This document shows positions 28,798-37,997 of a stretch of 64,000 nucleotides of DNA, piece by piece. Both the position numbers and the translations under genes were made by a program. Origin of the DNA: Streptomyces longhuiensis (GTDB taxonomy: Bacteria > Actinomycetota > Actinomycetes > Streptomycetales > Streptomycetaceae); the NCBI RefSeq assembly GCF_020616555.1, contig NZ_CP085173.1, forward strand, positions 3,731,501 to 3,795,500. The letters are read 5' to 3'. How positions within the stretch are numbered: the first letter of the stretch is position 1; each line of letters begins with the position of its first letter. Under the pieces are notes generated by a model. It ran no database searches. It saw only the letters and a list, made by a program, of their open reading frames with translations, and was not told where the DNA came from.

Positions 28798-30309
28798 ATG
28801 GCTTTCGCCATGGCAACTCTTTCCCCCACCGCGCCGCGCACGGACGACGATCCGGCCCGCGAACCACAGCACGGCGACCGGAAGGCGACGACGGTCCGTC
28901 TGTGGTACTTGCCGGCGATGGCCACTCTCGTCCTGGCGATGTACCGGATCGGTGAACCGCTGCTCGGCCGCGACGAGTTGACGAGCTGGGACATGTCCGG
29001 CCGCAGCGTCGGCCAGGTGCTGGCCACGGTGCAGCGGGTGGACGGGGTGCTGGGCACGTACTACCTGATTCTGCACGCCTGGACGAGCGTCTTCGGCGAC
29101 TCGGCCCTCTCCCTGCGCACGCCCTCGGCGCTGGCCATGACCGGTGCCGCCTGCTGTGTCGCGCTGGTCGGGAGGCGGCTCTTCGGCCACCGCGCGGGAC
29201 TGGCCGCCGGCCTGCTGTTCGCCCTGATCCCGGGCGTGAGCCGCTTTGCCCACGAGGCCCGTCCCTATGCCCTGGTGATGCTGGCCGTGACCCTGTCCGC
29301 GCTGCTGCTGCTGAGGGCCCTGGACCGTCCCGGCAGCCCGCGGCGATGGGCGGGTTACGCGCTCGCCCTGACGGCCGTCGGACTGTTCCACTTGCTCGCG
29401 TTGACGTGCCTGATCGGGCATCTGGTCCTGGTGGCCATGCGGGCCCGGCGCGAGCGCCGGACCTGGCTCGGCTTCGGCTGCGCGGTCCTGGGCGGCATCG
29501 TCTGGCTGGTCCCGGTCGTGGTGCTGGGCAGGGCGCAGACCGCGCGGCAGATCTGGTGGATCAGCAAGCCGGAGCCGTGGGGCCTGATCGACATCTGGTC
29601 CCAGCTGTTCTACTCCGGCCTGTGCGCGGGGACGGTGCTCCTGCTGGCCCTCGCCGCCTGCCAGGAGCGCCGCGACGCCGTCGTCTTCTGCACCGTGTCG
29701 GCCATTGCGCCCGTCCTGCTGATCTGGGCGGTGTCCCACGGACACATCTCGTACTTCTACTTCCGCTACATGCTGTTCACTCTGCCGGCGCTCGCGATGC
29801 TGGCCGGGGCCGGGCTTGTCACCGGGGCACAGTCCCGGCGGGTGATCGCGTCGGTCCTCGCGGTCCTCGCCCTGCTCACGCTCTCGGAACAGAAATCCGT
29901 GCGCGAGCCGCTCGCGCACTACTGGTCGGGCGGCCCCGACTTCGCCGCGGCCGCACGAACCATCCAGCAGGGCTACGTCTCCGGCGACGCGATCGTCTAC
30001 AACCGGGTCCAGGAGGAGGCCCTCTCGCTGGGCGTCAGCTACTACCTTCCCCGCGACCTGAAGCTGCGCGACGTCTTCCTCTCCGAGTCACCGATCCGGC
30101 GCAACGACCTGGCGGCGACCGAGTGCCCCGAGCCGGCCCGGTGCCTGCGGGGCGAGAAGCGGATCTGGGTGGTGGTGGAGGGGAACGCGCCGAATCCGCT
30201 GCAAGGGCTGCCCCTCACCCAGGCGGCGGCGCTGCAGGCCCACTACAAGGTGTCCGAAGAAGCGCGCCCCACTGGCCTCACGGTGTCCCTGATGGTCCGC
30301 ACCGGCTAG
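28798..30309 (+). CDS. GT39/GT-C-type membrane glycosyltransferase (mannosyltransferase-like)
   Basis: 503 residues. A cytoplasmic N-terminus of about 35 residues is followed by about ten TM helices to residue ~365 and a C-terminal external domain (about 380-500). The GT-C signature acidic pair lies just after TM1 (LLGRDELTSWD), and HEARPYAL is typical of ArnT/GT39-type enzymes that take sugars from polyprenyl phosphate. The substrate (protein, lipid or cell-wall polymer) is unknown. ATG 28798 or in-frame ATG 28810 is possible; neither has a strong RBS. It is isolated between gene-poor flanks. Confidence 0.78.
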   Translation: MAFAMATLSPTAPRTDDDPAREPQHGDRKATTVRLWYLPAMATLVLAMYRIGEPLLGRDELTSWDMSGRSVGQVLATVQRVDGVLGTYYLILHAWTSVFGDSALSLRTPSALAMTGAACCVALVGRRLFGHRAGLAAGLLFALIPGVSRFAHEARPYALVMLAVTLSALLLLRALDRPGSPRRWAGYALALTAVGLFHLLALTCLIGHLVLVAMRARRERRTWLGFGCAVLGGIVWLVPVVVLGRAQTARQIWWISKPEPWGLIDIWSQLFYSGLCAGTVLLLALAACQERRDAVVFCTVSAIAPVLLIWAVSHGHISYFYFRYMLFTLPALAMLAGAGLVTGAQSRRVIASVLAVLALLTLSEQKSVREPLAHYWSGGPDFAAAARTIQQGYVSGDAIVYNRVQEEALSLGVSYYLPRDLKLRDVFLSESPIRRNDLAATECPEPARCLRGEKRIWVVVEGNAPNPLQGLPLTQAAALQAHYKVSEEARPTGLTVSLMVRTG

Positions 30310-30621
30310 CCGCACGCTTTCATGAGGGGGCTGCCCGACCGGCGATCGCTCCACGATACGAAGCGGCCTCCGAGCCGGCCTGTTCACCCACCGCTCTCCC
30401 CTGCTTCCGGCCCGCCCGCCGTCGGCCCACACACCGTGGAGCGGGCGTGGTTCACGGCATCCAGGTGGAGCGCGCCGTTGTACGAACGACCTGGACGCCA
30501 TGGGCCGCGTCCGCTCGGCTCTGCCTGGGGCGATGGGTGACGCTCCCGGGTGCGGCCGGGAACGCATACGGCCCCGGCCGCCGTGGAGGCGGGCCGGAGC
30601 CGCGGTCAGGCGTGGTGGGGG
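30310..30621. other. Intergenic region between convergent genes
   Basis: 312 bases between the glycosyltransferase and surface-protein stops. I see no gene. A GC-rich imperfect hairpin near 30574-30597 may end transcription from either side. Confidence 0.5.
30574..30597. terminator. Possible bidirectional hairpin terminator
   Basis: CCGGCCGCC (30574-30582) pairs with GGCGGGCCGG (30588-30597) with one bulged G and a 5-base loop, placed between two convergent genes. No T-tract. Confidence 0.35.
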
Positions 30622-32037
30622 TCAGTCCTGGGTCGGGGCCTTCTTCTTGCGGACCAGGAAGACCGCTCCGCCGCCGATCACCACGAGGGCGATGGCGATG
30701 CCCGCGATCATCGGGGTGGCGTTCGAGCCGCCGGTCTCGGCGAGGTCACCGGCCTGGGTGCCGGTGCCGCCCACGGAAGCCGGGCTGGGCTGCGACGACG
30801 GCTGCTCACCGCCGCCCGTGGTGCTCTCGGTCTTGCAGTCGAGGACGCCCTTGAAGCGCTTCTCGAAGCCGTTCGGACCCTTGATCGTGAAGTCGTACGC
30901 CTGGTCCTCCTGCAACGGGATCGTCACCGTCTGCGAGGCACCGGCCGCGATGGTGTGCTCGATGCCCATCAGCTCGAAGGTGAACGCCTCGTCACCCTTG
31001 TTGGTCGCCGTGATGTCCACGCCGCCCTTGGCGCAGTTCTTCTGGGCCGACAGCGCGGGGGCCGCGCCCTTCTTCGCCCAGTTCGCCGTGGCGGTCGCGG
31101 AGACCGTGGACTCGCTGGAACCGGCGAGGATCTGCGTCTGGCTGCGGGTCTCGGAGGCGAAGGCCCGGCCGACCGGCACGGTCGTCGACGCCTGCACCGT
31201 CAGCGCGGCCGTGCCGTCGGCGGCGTCCGCGGGGACGTCGAAGAACAGTTGTCCGCCGTCGACGGCGGACGTCACGGGCTTGCCGTTCTTGTCGACGACC
31301 TTGACCCCGCTGGCGGCCGCGTCGGCGGGCGGCGCCACGCTCACGCTGTCGGCGTTCGTACGGACCGTGACGGGACCGAGCCGGTCGCCGGCGCGGCCGG
31401 AGACGGCGGAGGGCTCCAGGTTCAGCGAGGCCTTCGGCTCGGCGAGGGGCTGGGCGCTCTTCTGCAGGTAGTCGGCGAGCTTCTCGGCCGCGGGGCTGAC
31501 CGCGTCCACGTCCGCGCCGTCCGAGTAGCGCCAGATGGCGACCTGGGTGCCGGCCGCGGCGTCCTTCTCGGTGAGGCTGCCGGCGCCGGCCTTGCGGGCC
31601 AGCTCGGCGAGGTCGTTGACCTGGGGGTAGGAGTTCTGCAGGATCCAGCGGATCTTGCCCGCGTCCGCGTTCCCGTTCAGCGACGTGCCGCTCCAGGGGG
31701 TCTCCTGGTACTTGGCGTCCCGCTGGGTCGGGTTGTGGATGTCGATGCAGTACGTCTGCAGCGTGCCGCCGTTGTCGACGGACATCTCGAAGAGTCCGGC
31801 GGAGACGGGCTGGTCCTGGCCGTGGTCGTGGATGACGGCCTGACCGTAGGTCTTGAGCCCGCCGATCGTGGCGGTCGCGCCGCCCTGCTGCTGGGGGACC
31901 TCGTCCGCAGAGGCCGCACCAGCGCCGGATATCGCGGCGGTGGCCACGAGTCCCGAGACCAGGGCCGCCGCGGCGAGGCGGGCGGCGCCCCGCCCGCGTG
32001 GAGTGACCGCCGACAACACAGATACCGCAGAGAACAC
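30622..32037 (-). CDS. Thioester-domain (TQXA) surface protein with LAETG sorting signal
   Basis: 471 residues. A signal peptide of about 45 residues ends near GAASA. The thioester domain follows: cysteine in LQTYCIDIHNP and glutamine in AAGTQVAIWRYSD (TQXA motif), which in this family form an internal Cys-Gln thioester able to bond covalently to a target. Beta-rich stalk domains and a Thr/Ser/Gly/Pro linker lead to LAETG, a hydrophobic helix and the tail RKKKAPTQD, a class-E sortase signal. The product is exported and attached to the cell wall. GTG 32037 has AAGGGG six bases upstream; the longer frame lacks an RBS. Confidence 0.88.
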   Translation of the reverse strand: MFSAVSVLSAVTPRGRGAARLAAAALVSGLVATAAISGAGAASADEVPQQQGGATATIGGLKTYGQAVIHDHGQDQPVSAGLFEMSVDNGGTLQTYCIDIHNPTQRDAKYQETPWSGTSLNGNADAGKIRWILQNSYPQVNDLAELARKAGAGSLTEKDAAAGTQVAIWRYSDGADVDAVSPAAEKLADYLQKSAQPLAEPKASLNLEPSAVSGRAGDRLGPVTVRTNADSVSVAPPADAAASGVKVVDKNGKPVTSAVDGGQLFFDVPADAADGTAALTVQASTTVPVGRAFASETRSQTQILAGSSESTVSATATANWAKKGAAPALSAQKNCAKGGVDITATNKGDEAFTFELMGIEHTIAAGASQTVTIPLQEDQAYDFTIKGPNGFEKRFKGVLDCKTESTTGGGEQPSSQPSPASVGGTGTQAGDLAETGGSNATPMIAGIAIALVVIGGGAVFLVRKKKAPTQD

Positions 32038-32359
32038 AGAATTCCCCTTCAGGCGGGAGACATTGACACGAGGGGGGTGACGTCCCGCCGACAGAACGAT
32101 GTGTGAATCAGACGCTTGAGCAGACGTTTGAATCAATGGCCCCGTGGGCTACGCCCGGCATCCTAAGGAAGCTGCGCACCACAGTCCCCAGGTCAGAGCG
32201 GCACGAGGACGATCCGACTCGTAATCGTTATCGCCGCTAATGATTACGACGCTGGCTTATCGACAAATCAACGGCATGGAACCGGTGTTCATTCACCGAT
32301 AAGCCGCACTTCGGGCCGCATGCGCAACGCGCCTCGCTCCGAGGGCTCAGCGGTTTGTT
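32038..32359. other. Promoter region of the surface-protein gene
   Basis: 322 bases without a gene, separating ssbB from the thioester-protein start. It is locally AT-richer than the surroundings around 32210-32300 and contains the inverted repeat listed below. Confidence 0.5.
32220..32248. promoter_or_regulatory. Inverted repeat, candidate operator
   Basis: CGTAATCGTTA (32220-32230) and TAATGATTACG (32238-32248) pair at 10 of 11 positions around TCGCCGC. It lies about 185 bases upstream of the thioester-protein start. Length and symmetry suit a dimeric repressor or metalloregulator; no regulator can be named from sequence. Confidence 0.5.
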
Positions 32360-32857
32360 TCAGCCGACGGCGGCCGGTTCTCGCTGTTCGCTCTGCTCGC
32401 TCTGCTCGCTCTGTTCAACTTGCCCCATGGGTTCGCCCTCCCCCTGCGGATCGATCTCGAACGACGGCTCGTCGCCGTCCGGTTGGTGTCCCGGCCGGCC
32501 CTGCCGGGCGCGCCGGAACGCGGTCGTCCCGCGCGACAGATCGTGCCCGACGGCCGACGCCTGGATGTCCGCCGACGTCCAGTGCTGCCCGCCCCGCTCC
32601 TCGTCCCGCACCCTCAACCTCCCCTGGACGAGCACCGGTTCACCGATGGACAGCGAGCCCTGCACATTCGTGCCGAGCGCGCCCCACGCCCACACCGTGA
32701 AGAAGTTCGTGTGCCCGTCCACCCACTCGTTGCGCACCCGGTCGAAGCGTCGCGCGGTCGCCGCGAGCCGGAACCGCGCCACCGGCCCCTTCGGCAGCTC
32801 CCGGTACACCGGCGTCGTCGCGACGTTCCCCACGACCGTCACCGTCGTCTCGCTCAT
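32360..32857 (-). CDS. ssbB: Single-stranded DNA-binding protein SsbB
   Basis: 165 residues. The OB-fold occupies about residues 1-110 (MSETTVTVVGNVATTPVYREL, FRLAATARRFD, NFFTVWAWGALG, GEPVLVQGRLRVRDEERGG). The acidic DDDIPF-type tip that recruits partner proteins is missing; instead there is a short EQS repeat and AAVG end. This fits SsbB, the second Streptomyces SSB, shown in S. coelicolor to act in chromosome segregation during sporulation. It sits next to dynB/dynA, also sporulation genes. ATG 32857 starts the OB fold directly; upstream in-frame sequence is non-coding. Confidence 0.88.
   Translation of the reverse strand: MSETTVTVVGNVATTPVYRELPKGPVARFRLAATARRFDRVRNEWVDGHTNFFTVWAWGALGTNVQGSLSIGEPVLVQGRLRVRDEERGGQHWTSADIQASAVGHDLSRGTTAFRRARQGRPGHQPDGDEPSFEIDPQGEGEPMGQVEQSEQSEQSEQREPAAVG
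32382..32418. repeat. Short tandem repeat in the ssbB 3' end
   Basis: About four copies of a 9-base unit of the form CTCGCTCTG, encoding the SsbB tail EQSEQSEQSEQ on the minus strand. Unit number may vary between strains. Confidence 0.6.
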
Positions 32858-33071
32858 GTCGGTCCACCCCTCCCCTGCGCACGGACGCGTGCGGGCCCGT
32901 CCCGCACGGCCTCGTCCGTACCGCGTTCCCGGTCGGTTCCGGGTTCGCGATCTCAGAGTGCCTGTGCCGGGACGAGCCCGCTGAAGCCTGTGCTCTACCG
33001 GCCGGTTGTGGAAAACCCCGTCACCCGGCCAGGGCCCGTGGGGGCTGCGCCTCACCCCGCCGGAGGCCGCC

Positions 33072-34886
33072 TCACCCCGTCACCTTCACGTACTGCTCCC
33101 TGACCTCCCGGTACCGCAGCAGCTCGGCGGCCACCGGATCGAGGACGCGGGCCCGGCCGCACCCCGCCGCGGCCTCCCGCAGGCGCCGTTCCGCGTCGAG
33201 CCCGTAGCGCCGCGCCGGCCCCTTCGCCGCCATCCGGCACGACCACTCCACGCACGGTCCGCCGACGATGCCGCACAGCATCAGCAGCACCGGCACCCCG
33301 AGGTTCGGGTCGAGGACGCCGACGATCTGCCCCAACAGCCACAGCCCGCCGATGACCTGAACGATCGTCATGGAGATCTGGGCGAGGACCGCGACCGGCC
33401 ACCAGCCGGGCCTCGGCAGCCGCGGCGGCGGCGACCCCGCCGAGACCGCCAGGTCGTCGAGCGCCTCAGGGAGCCCCTCGGCCCCCCGCGTCGCCGCCTC
33501 CCGCACCGCCTGTCCCCAGGGCCCCGGCAGTCCCGCCGACGCCCGCTCGCCCACGACGCGCACCGCGTGCTCCACGCGCTGGCGCGCCGTCGCCTCCTCG
33601 TCGCAGGGCGCGGGCCTGACCGTCAGCGTGGCGCTCGGGCTGCGCCGGCCGTCGTACCAGCGCCAGAGCCGCAGCCAGGGGGTGCCGCACGCCTTGTTGG
33701 CGTTGCGGCGCCAGGCGCGCTCGGCCGCCTGCCCCGCGGCCTCGGCGCCCACGGCGTCGGCGAGCCGGTCGGTGAACTCCTCCCGGGCGTCCTCGCTGAG
33801 CCCGCTCTTGCGCCCGGTCGCGTAGACGGGCCGCAGCCGCAGCGCCGCCGCGTCGATGTCCGCCGAGATCCGGCGGACGGCGGCGCCCCGCTCCCGGGTG
33901 AACTGGTCCAGGGACTCGCGCAGTTCATCGACACCGTCACCGGTGAGCGCGGACAGGGAAAGGACGGTCGCACCCGGTTCACCGTGCTCGCCGAGCGCGA
34001 TCCCGTCCTCGTCGAGGAGGCGCCGCAGATCGTCGAGTACGAGGTCGGCGGCCTCGCCGGGCAGCCGGTCCACCTGGTTGAGGACGACGAAGGTGACCTC
34101 GGCGTGGCCGGCCAGGGGCCGCAGATAGCGCTCGTGCAGCATCGCGTCGGCGTACTTCTCGGGGTCGACGACCCAGATGACGGCGTCGACGAGTTCGAGG
34201 ATCCGGTCGACCTGCTCACGGTGCGCGACGGCCGCCGAGTCGTGGTCGGGCAGGTCCACCAGGACGAGCCCCTTGAGCGGGGCGTCCACGCCCTGGGGGC
34301 CCTGGCCCTGGAGCGGGCGGCGGCGCAGCCGGCCGGGGATCCCGAGCCGGTCGAGGAGCCCCGCGGCGCCGTCCGTCCAGCTGCACGCGATGGGCGCGGA
34401 GGTGGTGGGCCTGCGCAGTCCCGTCTCGGACAGAGGCACGCCGGCGAGGGCGTTGAAGAGGGTCGACTTGCCGCTGCCGGTGGCGCCCGCGATCGCGACG
34501 ACGGTGTGCCGGTCGGAGAGCCTTCGCCGGGCGGCCGCCTGGTCGAGCACGTGGCCCGCCTCGGCGAGGGCCGCGCCGTCGACGCGGGCCCGGGAGAGAC
34601 CGACGAGTTCGCGCAGCGCGTCGAGGCGTGCGGCGAGTTCCGCGTCGGCGCCGTGCAGCTCGTCCTCGTGGGCGTACGGGTCGGGTGCGGCCTCCAGGTC
34701 GAAGACGCCGGAGTCCGCGGCGCGCCGGGCGATGAGCCCATCGTCCCAGGCGCCGCCGCCGGAGCCGTCCACGTCGCCCCTGGGCGGATCCACCCGCCCG
34801 GCCGGTTCCGTCCCCTCGGCGGGCTCGACGTGATCGGTGTGATCGATGTGCTCGCTGTGCTGGGTGTGGTCCGTGACGGTGGTCAC
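33072..34886 (-). CDS. dynB: Dynamin-like membrane GTPase DynB
   Basis: About 604 residues. GTPase domain: P-loop GATGSGKSTLFNAL (about 130-143), switch threonine in RRPTTSAP, G3 VLVDLPDHDS and G4 VVLNQVDRL. A helical stalk follows, then two TM helices (PVAVLAQISMTIVQVIGGLWL and a following GVPVLLMLCGIVGG) about 100 residues from the end. This layout fits DynB of Streptomyces, which with DynA stabilises FtsZ rings at sporulation septa. GTG 34886 has AAGGAG 11 bases upstream; GTG 34895, overlapping the dynA stop as GTGA, is the alternative. The histidine-rich start (HTQHSEHIDHTDH) is unusual. Confidence 0.85.
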   Translation of the reverse strand: MTTVTDHTQHSEHIDHTDHVEPAEGTEPAGRVDPPRGDVDGSGGGAWDDGLIARRAADSGVFDLEAAPDPYAHEDELHGADAELAARLDALRELVGLSRARVDGAALAEAGHVLDQAAARRRLSDRHTVVAIAGATGSGKSTLFNALAGVPLSETGLRRPTTSAPIACSWTDGAAGLLDRLGIPGRLRRRPLQGQGPQGVDAPLKGLVLVDLPDHDSAAVAHREQVDRILELVDAVIWVVDPEKYADAMLHERYLRPLAGHAEVTFVVLNQVDRLPGEAADLVLDDLRRLLDEDGIALGEHGEPGATVLSLSALTGDGVDELRESLDQFTRERGAAVRRISADIDAAALRLRPVYATGRKSGLSEDAREEFTDRLADAVGAEAAGQAAERAWRRNANKACGTPWLRLWRWYDGRRSPSATLTVRPAPCDEEATARQRVEHAVRVVGERASAGLPGPWGQAVREAATRGAEGLPEALDDLAVSAGSPPPRLPRPGWWPVAVLAQISMTIVQVIGGLWLLGQIVGVLDPNLGVPVLLMLCGIVGGPCVEWSCRMAAKGPARRYGLDAERRLREAAAGCGRARVLDPVAAELLRYREVREQYVKVTG

Positions 34887-34891
34887 CCCGG

Positions 34892-36505
34892 TCACCTCTC
34901 CTTCTGCAGTACGGACAGCGCGGCGATCAGTTCGGCCTGGGACTCGGGGTGGACGTCGAGTGCGTCGAGCGGCGCGAGTCTGCGTTCGCGCTCCGCGGCG
35001 AGCACCTTGTCCAGGTAGTCGGTGAGCAGCCGCCCGCCCCGGTCGCGCAGCCGCAGGGCTCCTTGGGCGCCGACGCGGTCGGCGAGGCTCTCGCCCGCGC
35101 TGCGGGCGCGGTTCCCGCCGAGGAGGGCGGTGGCGAGGAGGGCGGCGACGAGTTCGGTGTCGGGCGGCGGGGTGGTGTCCAGGGTGCGTACCTGTTCCTC
35201 CGCGTACTCCTCGAGCATGCGGCGCCAGCGGCGTACGGCCATGCCGATGCGGTGTTCCGCGGTCTCCAGGTCGGGGTCGCGGGCGGCGAGTCCGTCCGCC
35301 GCGCCCGCGGGGTCGCGGCGCCAGGCCTCGTCGATGCGTTCGTCGGCGGCGGTGACGGCGCACAGGAGGAGCGCGCCGAGGCTCTCGGTGAGCGCGTCGA
35401 GGAGTTCGGCGGGCGCGCAGTCGAGGGGGTAGCTGCGCCACCGCTTGAGTGCGTCCCCGGCGAGCACGCCGCCGCTCTGGAGCCGGGTGCGCACGCGCGC
35501 CTCCTCCCTCGCGTACGTCTCGTCGACGGTGGCGGTGAGGCGCAGGGCGGCGGCGTACTGGGAGGCGACGGCGCCGGCGAGTTCGGGGGTGCGGACGCGG
35601 AGCGAGTCGATGACGCCGTTGGCGGTGCGGGCGATGGCCGTGCAGCGGGCGGTGGGTTCCTGCACGCGGTGGGTGAGCCAGGCGCGCAGGGGGGCGACGG
35701 CGGAGGCCGGCAGGAGGCCGCCGCCGCCGGTGGACTCGGGCAGTTCGGGGACGGTGAAGCGCGGTACGTCGCCGAGTCCGGCCTTGGCGAGCAGGGCCCC
35801 GTACTGGCGGGAGACCTCGGCGACCATCTGGTGGGGCACGCGGTCGAGGACGGTGACGAGGGTCGCGTTGTTCTCCTTGGCGCTGCGCAGCAGGTGCCAG
35901 GGCACGGCGTCGGCGTAGCGGGAGGCGGTGGTGACCATGATCCAGACGTCGGCGGCGCTGATGAGCTGGGCGGCGAGTACGCGGTTGTGGGCGACGAGGG
36001 AGTCGACGTCGGGCGCGTCGAGGAGGGCGAGCCCGCGGGGCAGGTTGCCGGAGGTCTCGACGCGCAGGACGTGCTCGCCGTCGTCGGCGGGGGGCGAGGC
36101 GCCGCGCTCGGTGTCGTCGGGCCACTGCGGCACCCATACGCGGGTGAGGTCGGGCAGGACGCGGGCCCCGGAGAACCAGCGGTGGTCCTCCGGGTGGCAG
36201 ACGAGTACGGGGGTGCGGGTCGTGGGCCGCAGCACCCCGGCCTCGCTGACCTTCCGCCCGACGAGGGAATTGACCAGGGTCGACTTCCCGGCGCCGGTCG
36301 ACCCGCCGATCACGGCGAGCAAGGGGGCTTCGGGGTCTCGCAGCCGGGGCACGAGATAGTCGTCGAGCTGCGCGAGGAGCTCCGCCCGGTTGGCACGCGC
36401 ACGCGGCGCCCCCGGGAGAGGGAGGGGAAAGCGCGCGGCGGCGACACGGTCGCGCAGCGCGGAGAGTGCGTCGAGCAACTGAGGCCGTACGTCCAAGGTC
36501 ACCAC
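34892..36505 (-). CDS. dynA: Dynamin-like GTPase DynA
   Basis: About 537 residues, soluble. P-loop [14 protein letters not shown] (about 66-79), RPTTRTP switch, G3 [11 protein letters not shown]; the G4 position reads TVLDRVPH instead of NKxD, so base recognition may be unusual. A long helical region follows. It lies directly upstream of dynB with overlapping codons, as in Streptomyces dynAB. GTG 36505 ([19 protein letters not shown]) fits best; an ATG at 36544 would add 13 residues. No clear RBS precedes either start. Confidence 0.83.
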   Translation of the reverse strand: MVTLDVRPQLLDALSALRDRVAAARFPLPLPGAPRARANRAELLAQLDDYLVPRLRDPEAPLLAVIGGSTGAGKSTLVNSLVGRKVSEAGVLRPTTRTPVLVCHPEDHRWFSGARVLPDLTRVWVPQWPDDTERGASPPADDGEHVLRVETSGNLPRGLALLDAPDVDSLVAHNRVLAAQLISAADVWIMVTTASRYADAVPWHLLRSAKENNATLVTVLDRVPHQMVAEVSRQYGALLAKAGLGDVPRFTVPELPESTGGGGLLPASAVAPLRAWLTHRVQEPTARCTAIARTANGVIDSLRVRTPELAGAVASQYAAALRLTATVDETYAREEARVRTRLQSGGVLAGDALKRWRSYPLDCAPAELLDALTESLGALLLCAVTAADERIDEAWRRDPAGAADGLAARDPDLETAEHRIGMAVRRWRRMLEEYAEEQVRTLDTTPPPDTELVAALLATALLGGNRARSAGESLADRVGAQGALRLRDRGGRLLTDYLDKVLAAERERRLAPLDALDVHPESQAELIAALSVLQKER

Positions 36506-36821
36506 ATGCGAAGAATGCCCAATTTTGGCGGCTTTCTGAAGCATATGGACGTCTCTGCGCGCCGATGCGGCCCATCCGGTCCATGGGACGGAAGGGACGA
36601 CTGGGGCGCAGGCATAACGAGTGCACAACACCCGGGGCGCGAGACGCCAAAAGCGGTGCAGGATTCGTACCTGCCTGCGATTATCAGGACCGCTTCACCG
36701 AACCTCCACATCGTGCCACGGAGGCGAAGCAGCAGGGACAGGGATCCAGGAGCTCTATCCTTGGTCCCGGCAAGGTCACGGATCTCCCCCACATCCGTCC
36801 CGAGCCACTGGCCCCACACCG

Positions 36822-36894
36822 GCCCCCGTAGCTCAGTGGATAGAGCAGGCGCCTTCTAAGCGCTTGGCCGCAGGTTCGAGTCCTGCCGGGGGCG
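36822..36894 (+). tRNA. tRNA-Arg (anticodon TCT)
   Basis: Full cloverleaf: acceptor GCCCCCG/CGGGGGC, D stem GCTC/GAGC, anticodon stem GGCGC/GCGCT (one G-T pair) with loop CTTCTAA and anticodon TCT at 36855-36857, T stem GCAGG/CCTGC around TTCGAGT, discriminator G. CCA is not encoded, as in most Streptomyces tRNAs. It reads the rare AGA codon. Its 3' end borders the secondary-metabolite region. Confidence 0.96.
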
Positions 36895-36916
36895 CCTCAT
36901 TGTTTCCGGGTTGCCG

Positions 36917-36940
36917 GCCCTCCTCAGGGAGGGCTTTTTT
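36917..36940 (+). terminator. Intrinsic terminator of tRNA-Arg
   Basis: 7-bp stem GCCCTCC (36917-36923)/GGAGGGC (36928-36934), TCAG loop, followed by six T (36935-36940); 22 bases after the tRNA. Confidence 0.9.
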
Positions 36941-37249
36941 CATGGGGTCCGCCGGACGCTAGCGAGCCGGCCGTAGCAGTAGCGTAAGCGATACCGCACC
37001 GTCGGATCCGGCGATCACCCCCTCCGGTACCACCCCCGACACGCCCGAGCGGCGGCCGGTCCGGTCTCAGGGCGCAGCGGGGGTACTCCCTTGGTTGTAG
37101 TGGTGATCGATTTCACTCGGGCTGTCTTGTGTCCGTGTTCCGATGCTGCGTATGGTCCCGCTGATTCCCCTCGCGATTCCGCACGGATCCGCCCGTACAC
37201 CCCGAAGTAGACGGCTGTTCAGCCGAGTTGGCCCGAAGGTGAGTGAGAC
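36941..37249. other. Intergenic region with possible promoter of the MerR-type gene
   Basis: 309 bases without a gene. TTGTGT (37127-37132), an 18-base spacer and TATGGT (37151-37156) form a plausible vegetative promoter about 95 bases before the regulator start. RBS AAGGTGAG precedes GTG 37250. Confidence 0.4.
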
Positions 37250-37966
37250 GTGCCGCAGCTCTCCGATCTGAGCCGCCGGACCGGCGTCCCCGACCGCATG
37301 CTCAGGTTCTATCTGCGCATGGAGCTCCTGCCGGCTCTGGACGAGTCCCAGGAGTACGACGAGTCCCATGTCCGCCGGGTGGCGCTCGTGCGGACGCTGC
37401 TCGATGTCGGCGGGCTCTCCCCCGCGGCGATCCGGCAGATCGTCGGGCGGATCGACACCTCGCCGCCGCTGCACGAGCTGCTCGGCGCGGTCCAGTACGC
37501 GCTGCCCGCGCGCGGGTCCGTGTCGCAGGACCAGGAGTGGGAGCGCGCCAAGGAGCTGACCACGGCGCTCGCCGAGCAGCGGTCGTGGCAGGTCAGCCCG
37601 GACAATCCGGCCTGGCAGACGCTCACCCAGGTCCTGGTCACCTGCGAATGGCTGGAACAGCGCGATCTGCCGCGGCTCCTGGAGACGTACGCGGAGGCGC
37701 TCGAGCGGGTAGTCGACATCGAGGTGCAGTTGCTGCGCCGGCAGCCCGACCCCGAGAGTGCCGCGGCGAGCATGGTGTCCGGCACCGTTCTCGGGGACGT
37801 CGCGCTTTCCGCTCTGCGCAGGCTGATTCATGAACATTTCTCGTGCTCGGCAGAGAAATTGGCCGAAACAGGCGATACGGCCCGTGGCGGGCCCACGGAC
37901 GTGACGGCTCGGGACACCGCGCGTTCCGCCCGTGCCGAAGTCGTGGATGCCGCACGCGAGAGCTGA
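37250..37966 (+). CDS. MerR-type transcriptional regulator (1)
   Basis: 238 residues. N-terminal winged helix-turn-helix (LSDLSRRTGVPDRMLRFYLRMELLP, wing, DESHVRRVALVRTLLDVGGLS), then a ~120-residue helical C-terminal domain with no metal-binding cysteines, and a low-complexity tail after about residue 205. It aligns along its full length with the regulator at 49759-50403, sharing NPAWQTLTQVL and GTVLGDVALSALRRL. It opens the biosynthetic region just after the tRNA terminator. Effector unknown. Confidence 0.82.
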   Translation: MPQLSDLSRRTGVPDRMLRFYLRMELLPALDESQEYDESHVRRVALVRTLLDVGGLSPAAIRQIVGRIDTSPPLHELLGAVQYALPARGSVSQDQEWERAKELTTALAEQRSWQVSPDNPAWQTLTQVLVTCEWLEQRDLPRLLETYAEALERVVDIEVQLLRRQPDPESAAASMVSGTVLGDVALSALRRLIHEHFSCSAEKLAETGDTARGGPTDVTARDTARSARAEVVDAARES

Positions 37967-37997
37967 CGGTGACGCCTTGGATTGCCTTGTCAGCAAG

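Noticed and set aside
28399..29919. 506-residue minus-strand ORF opposite the glycosyltransferase
   Set aside because: Lacks domains and runs through the tRNA-end remnant; the plus strand shows TM helices and a GT-C motif.
33072..36650. Single 1192-residue minus-strand ORF
   Set aside because: Only the part from about 34895 down is dynB. Before that it is an out-of-frame Arg/Ala/Pro-rich shadow of dynA, which has clear GTPase motifs in another frame.
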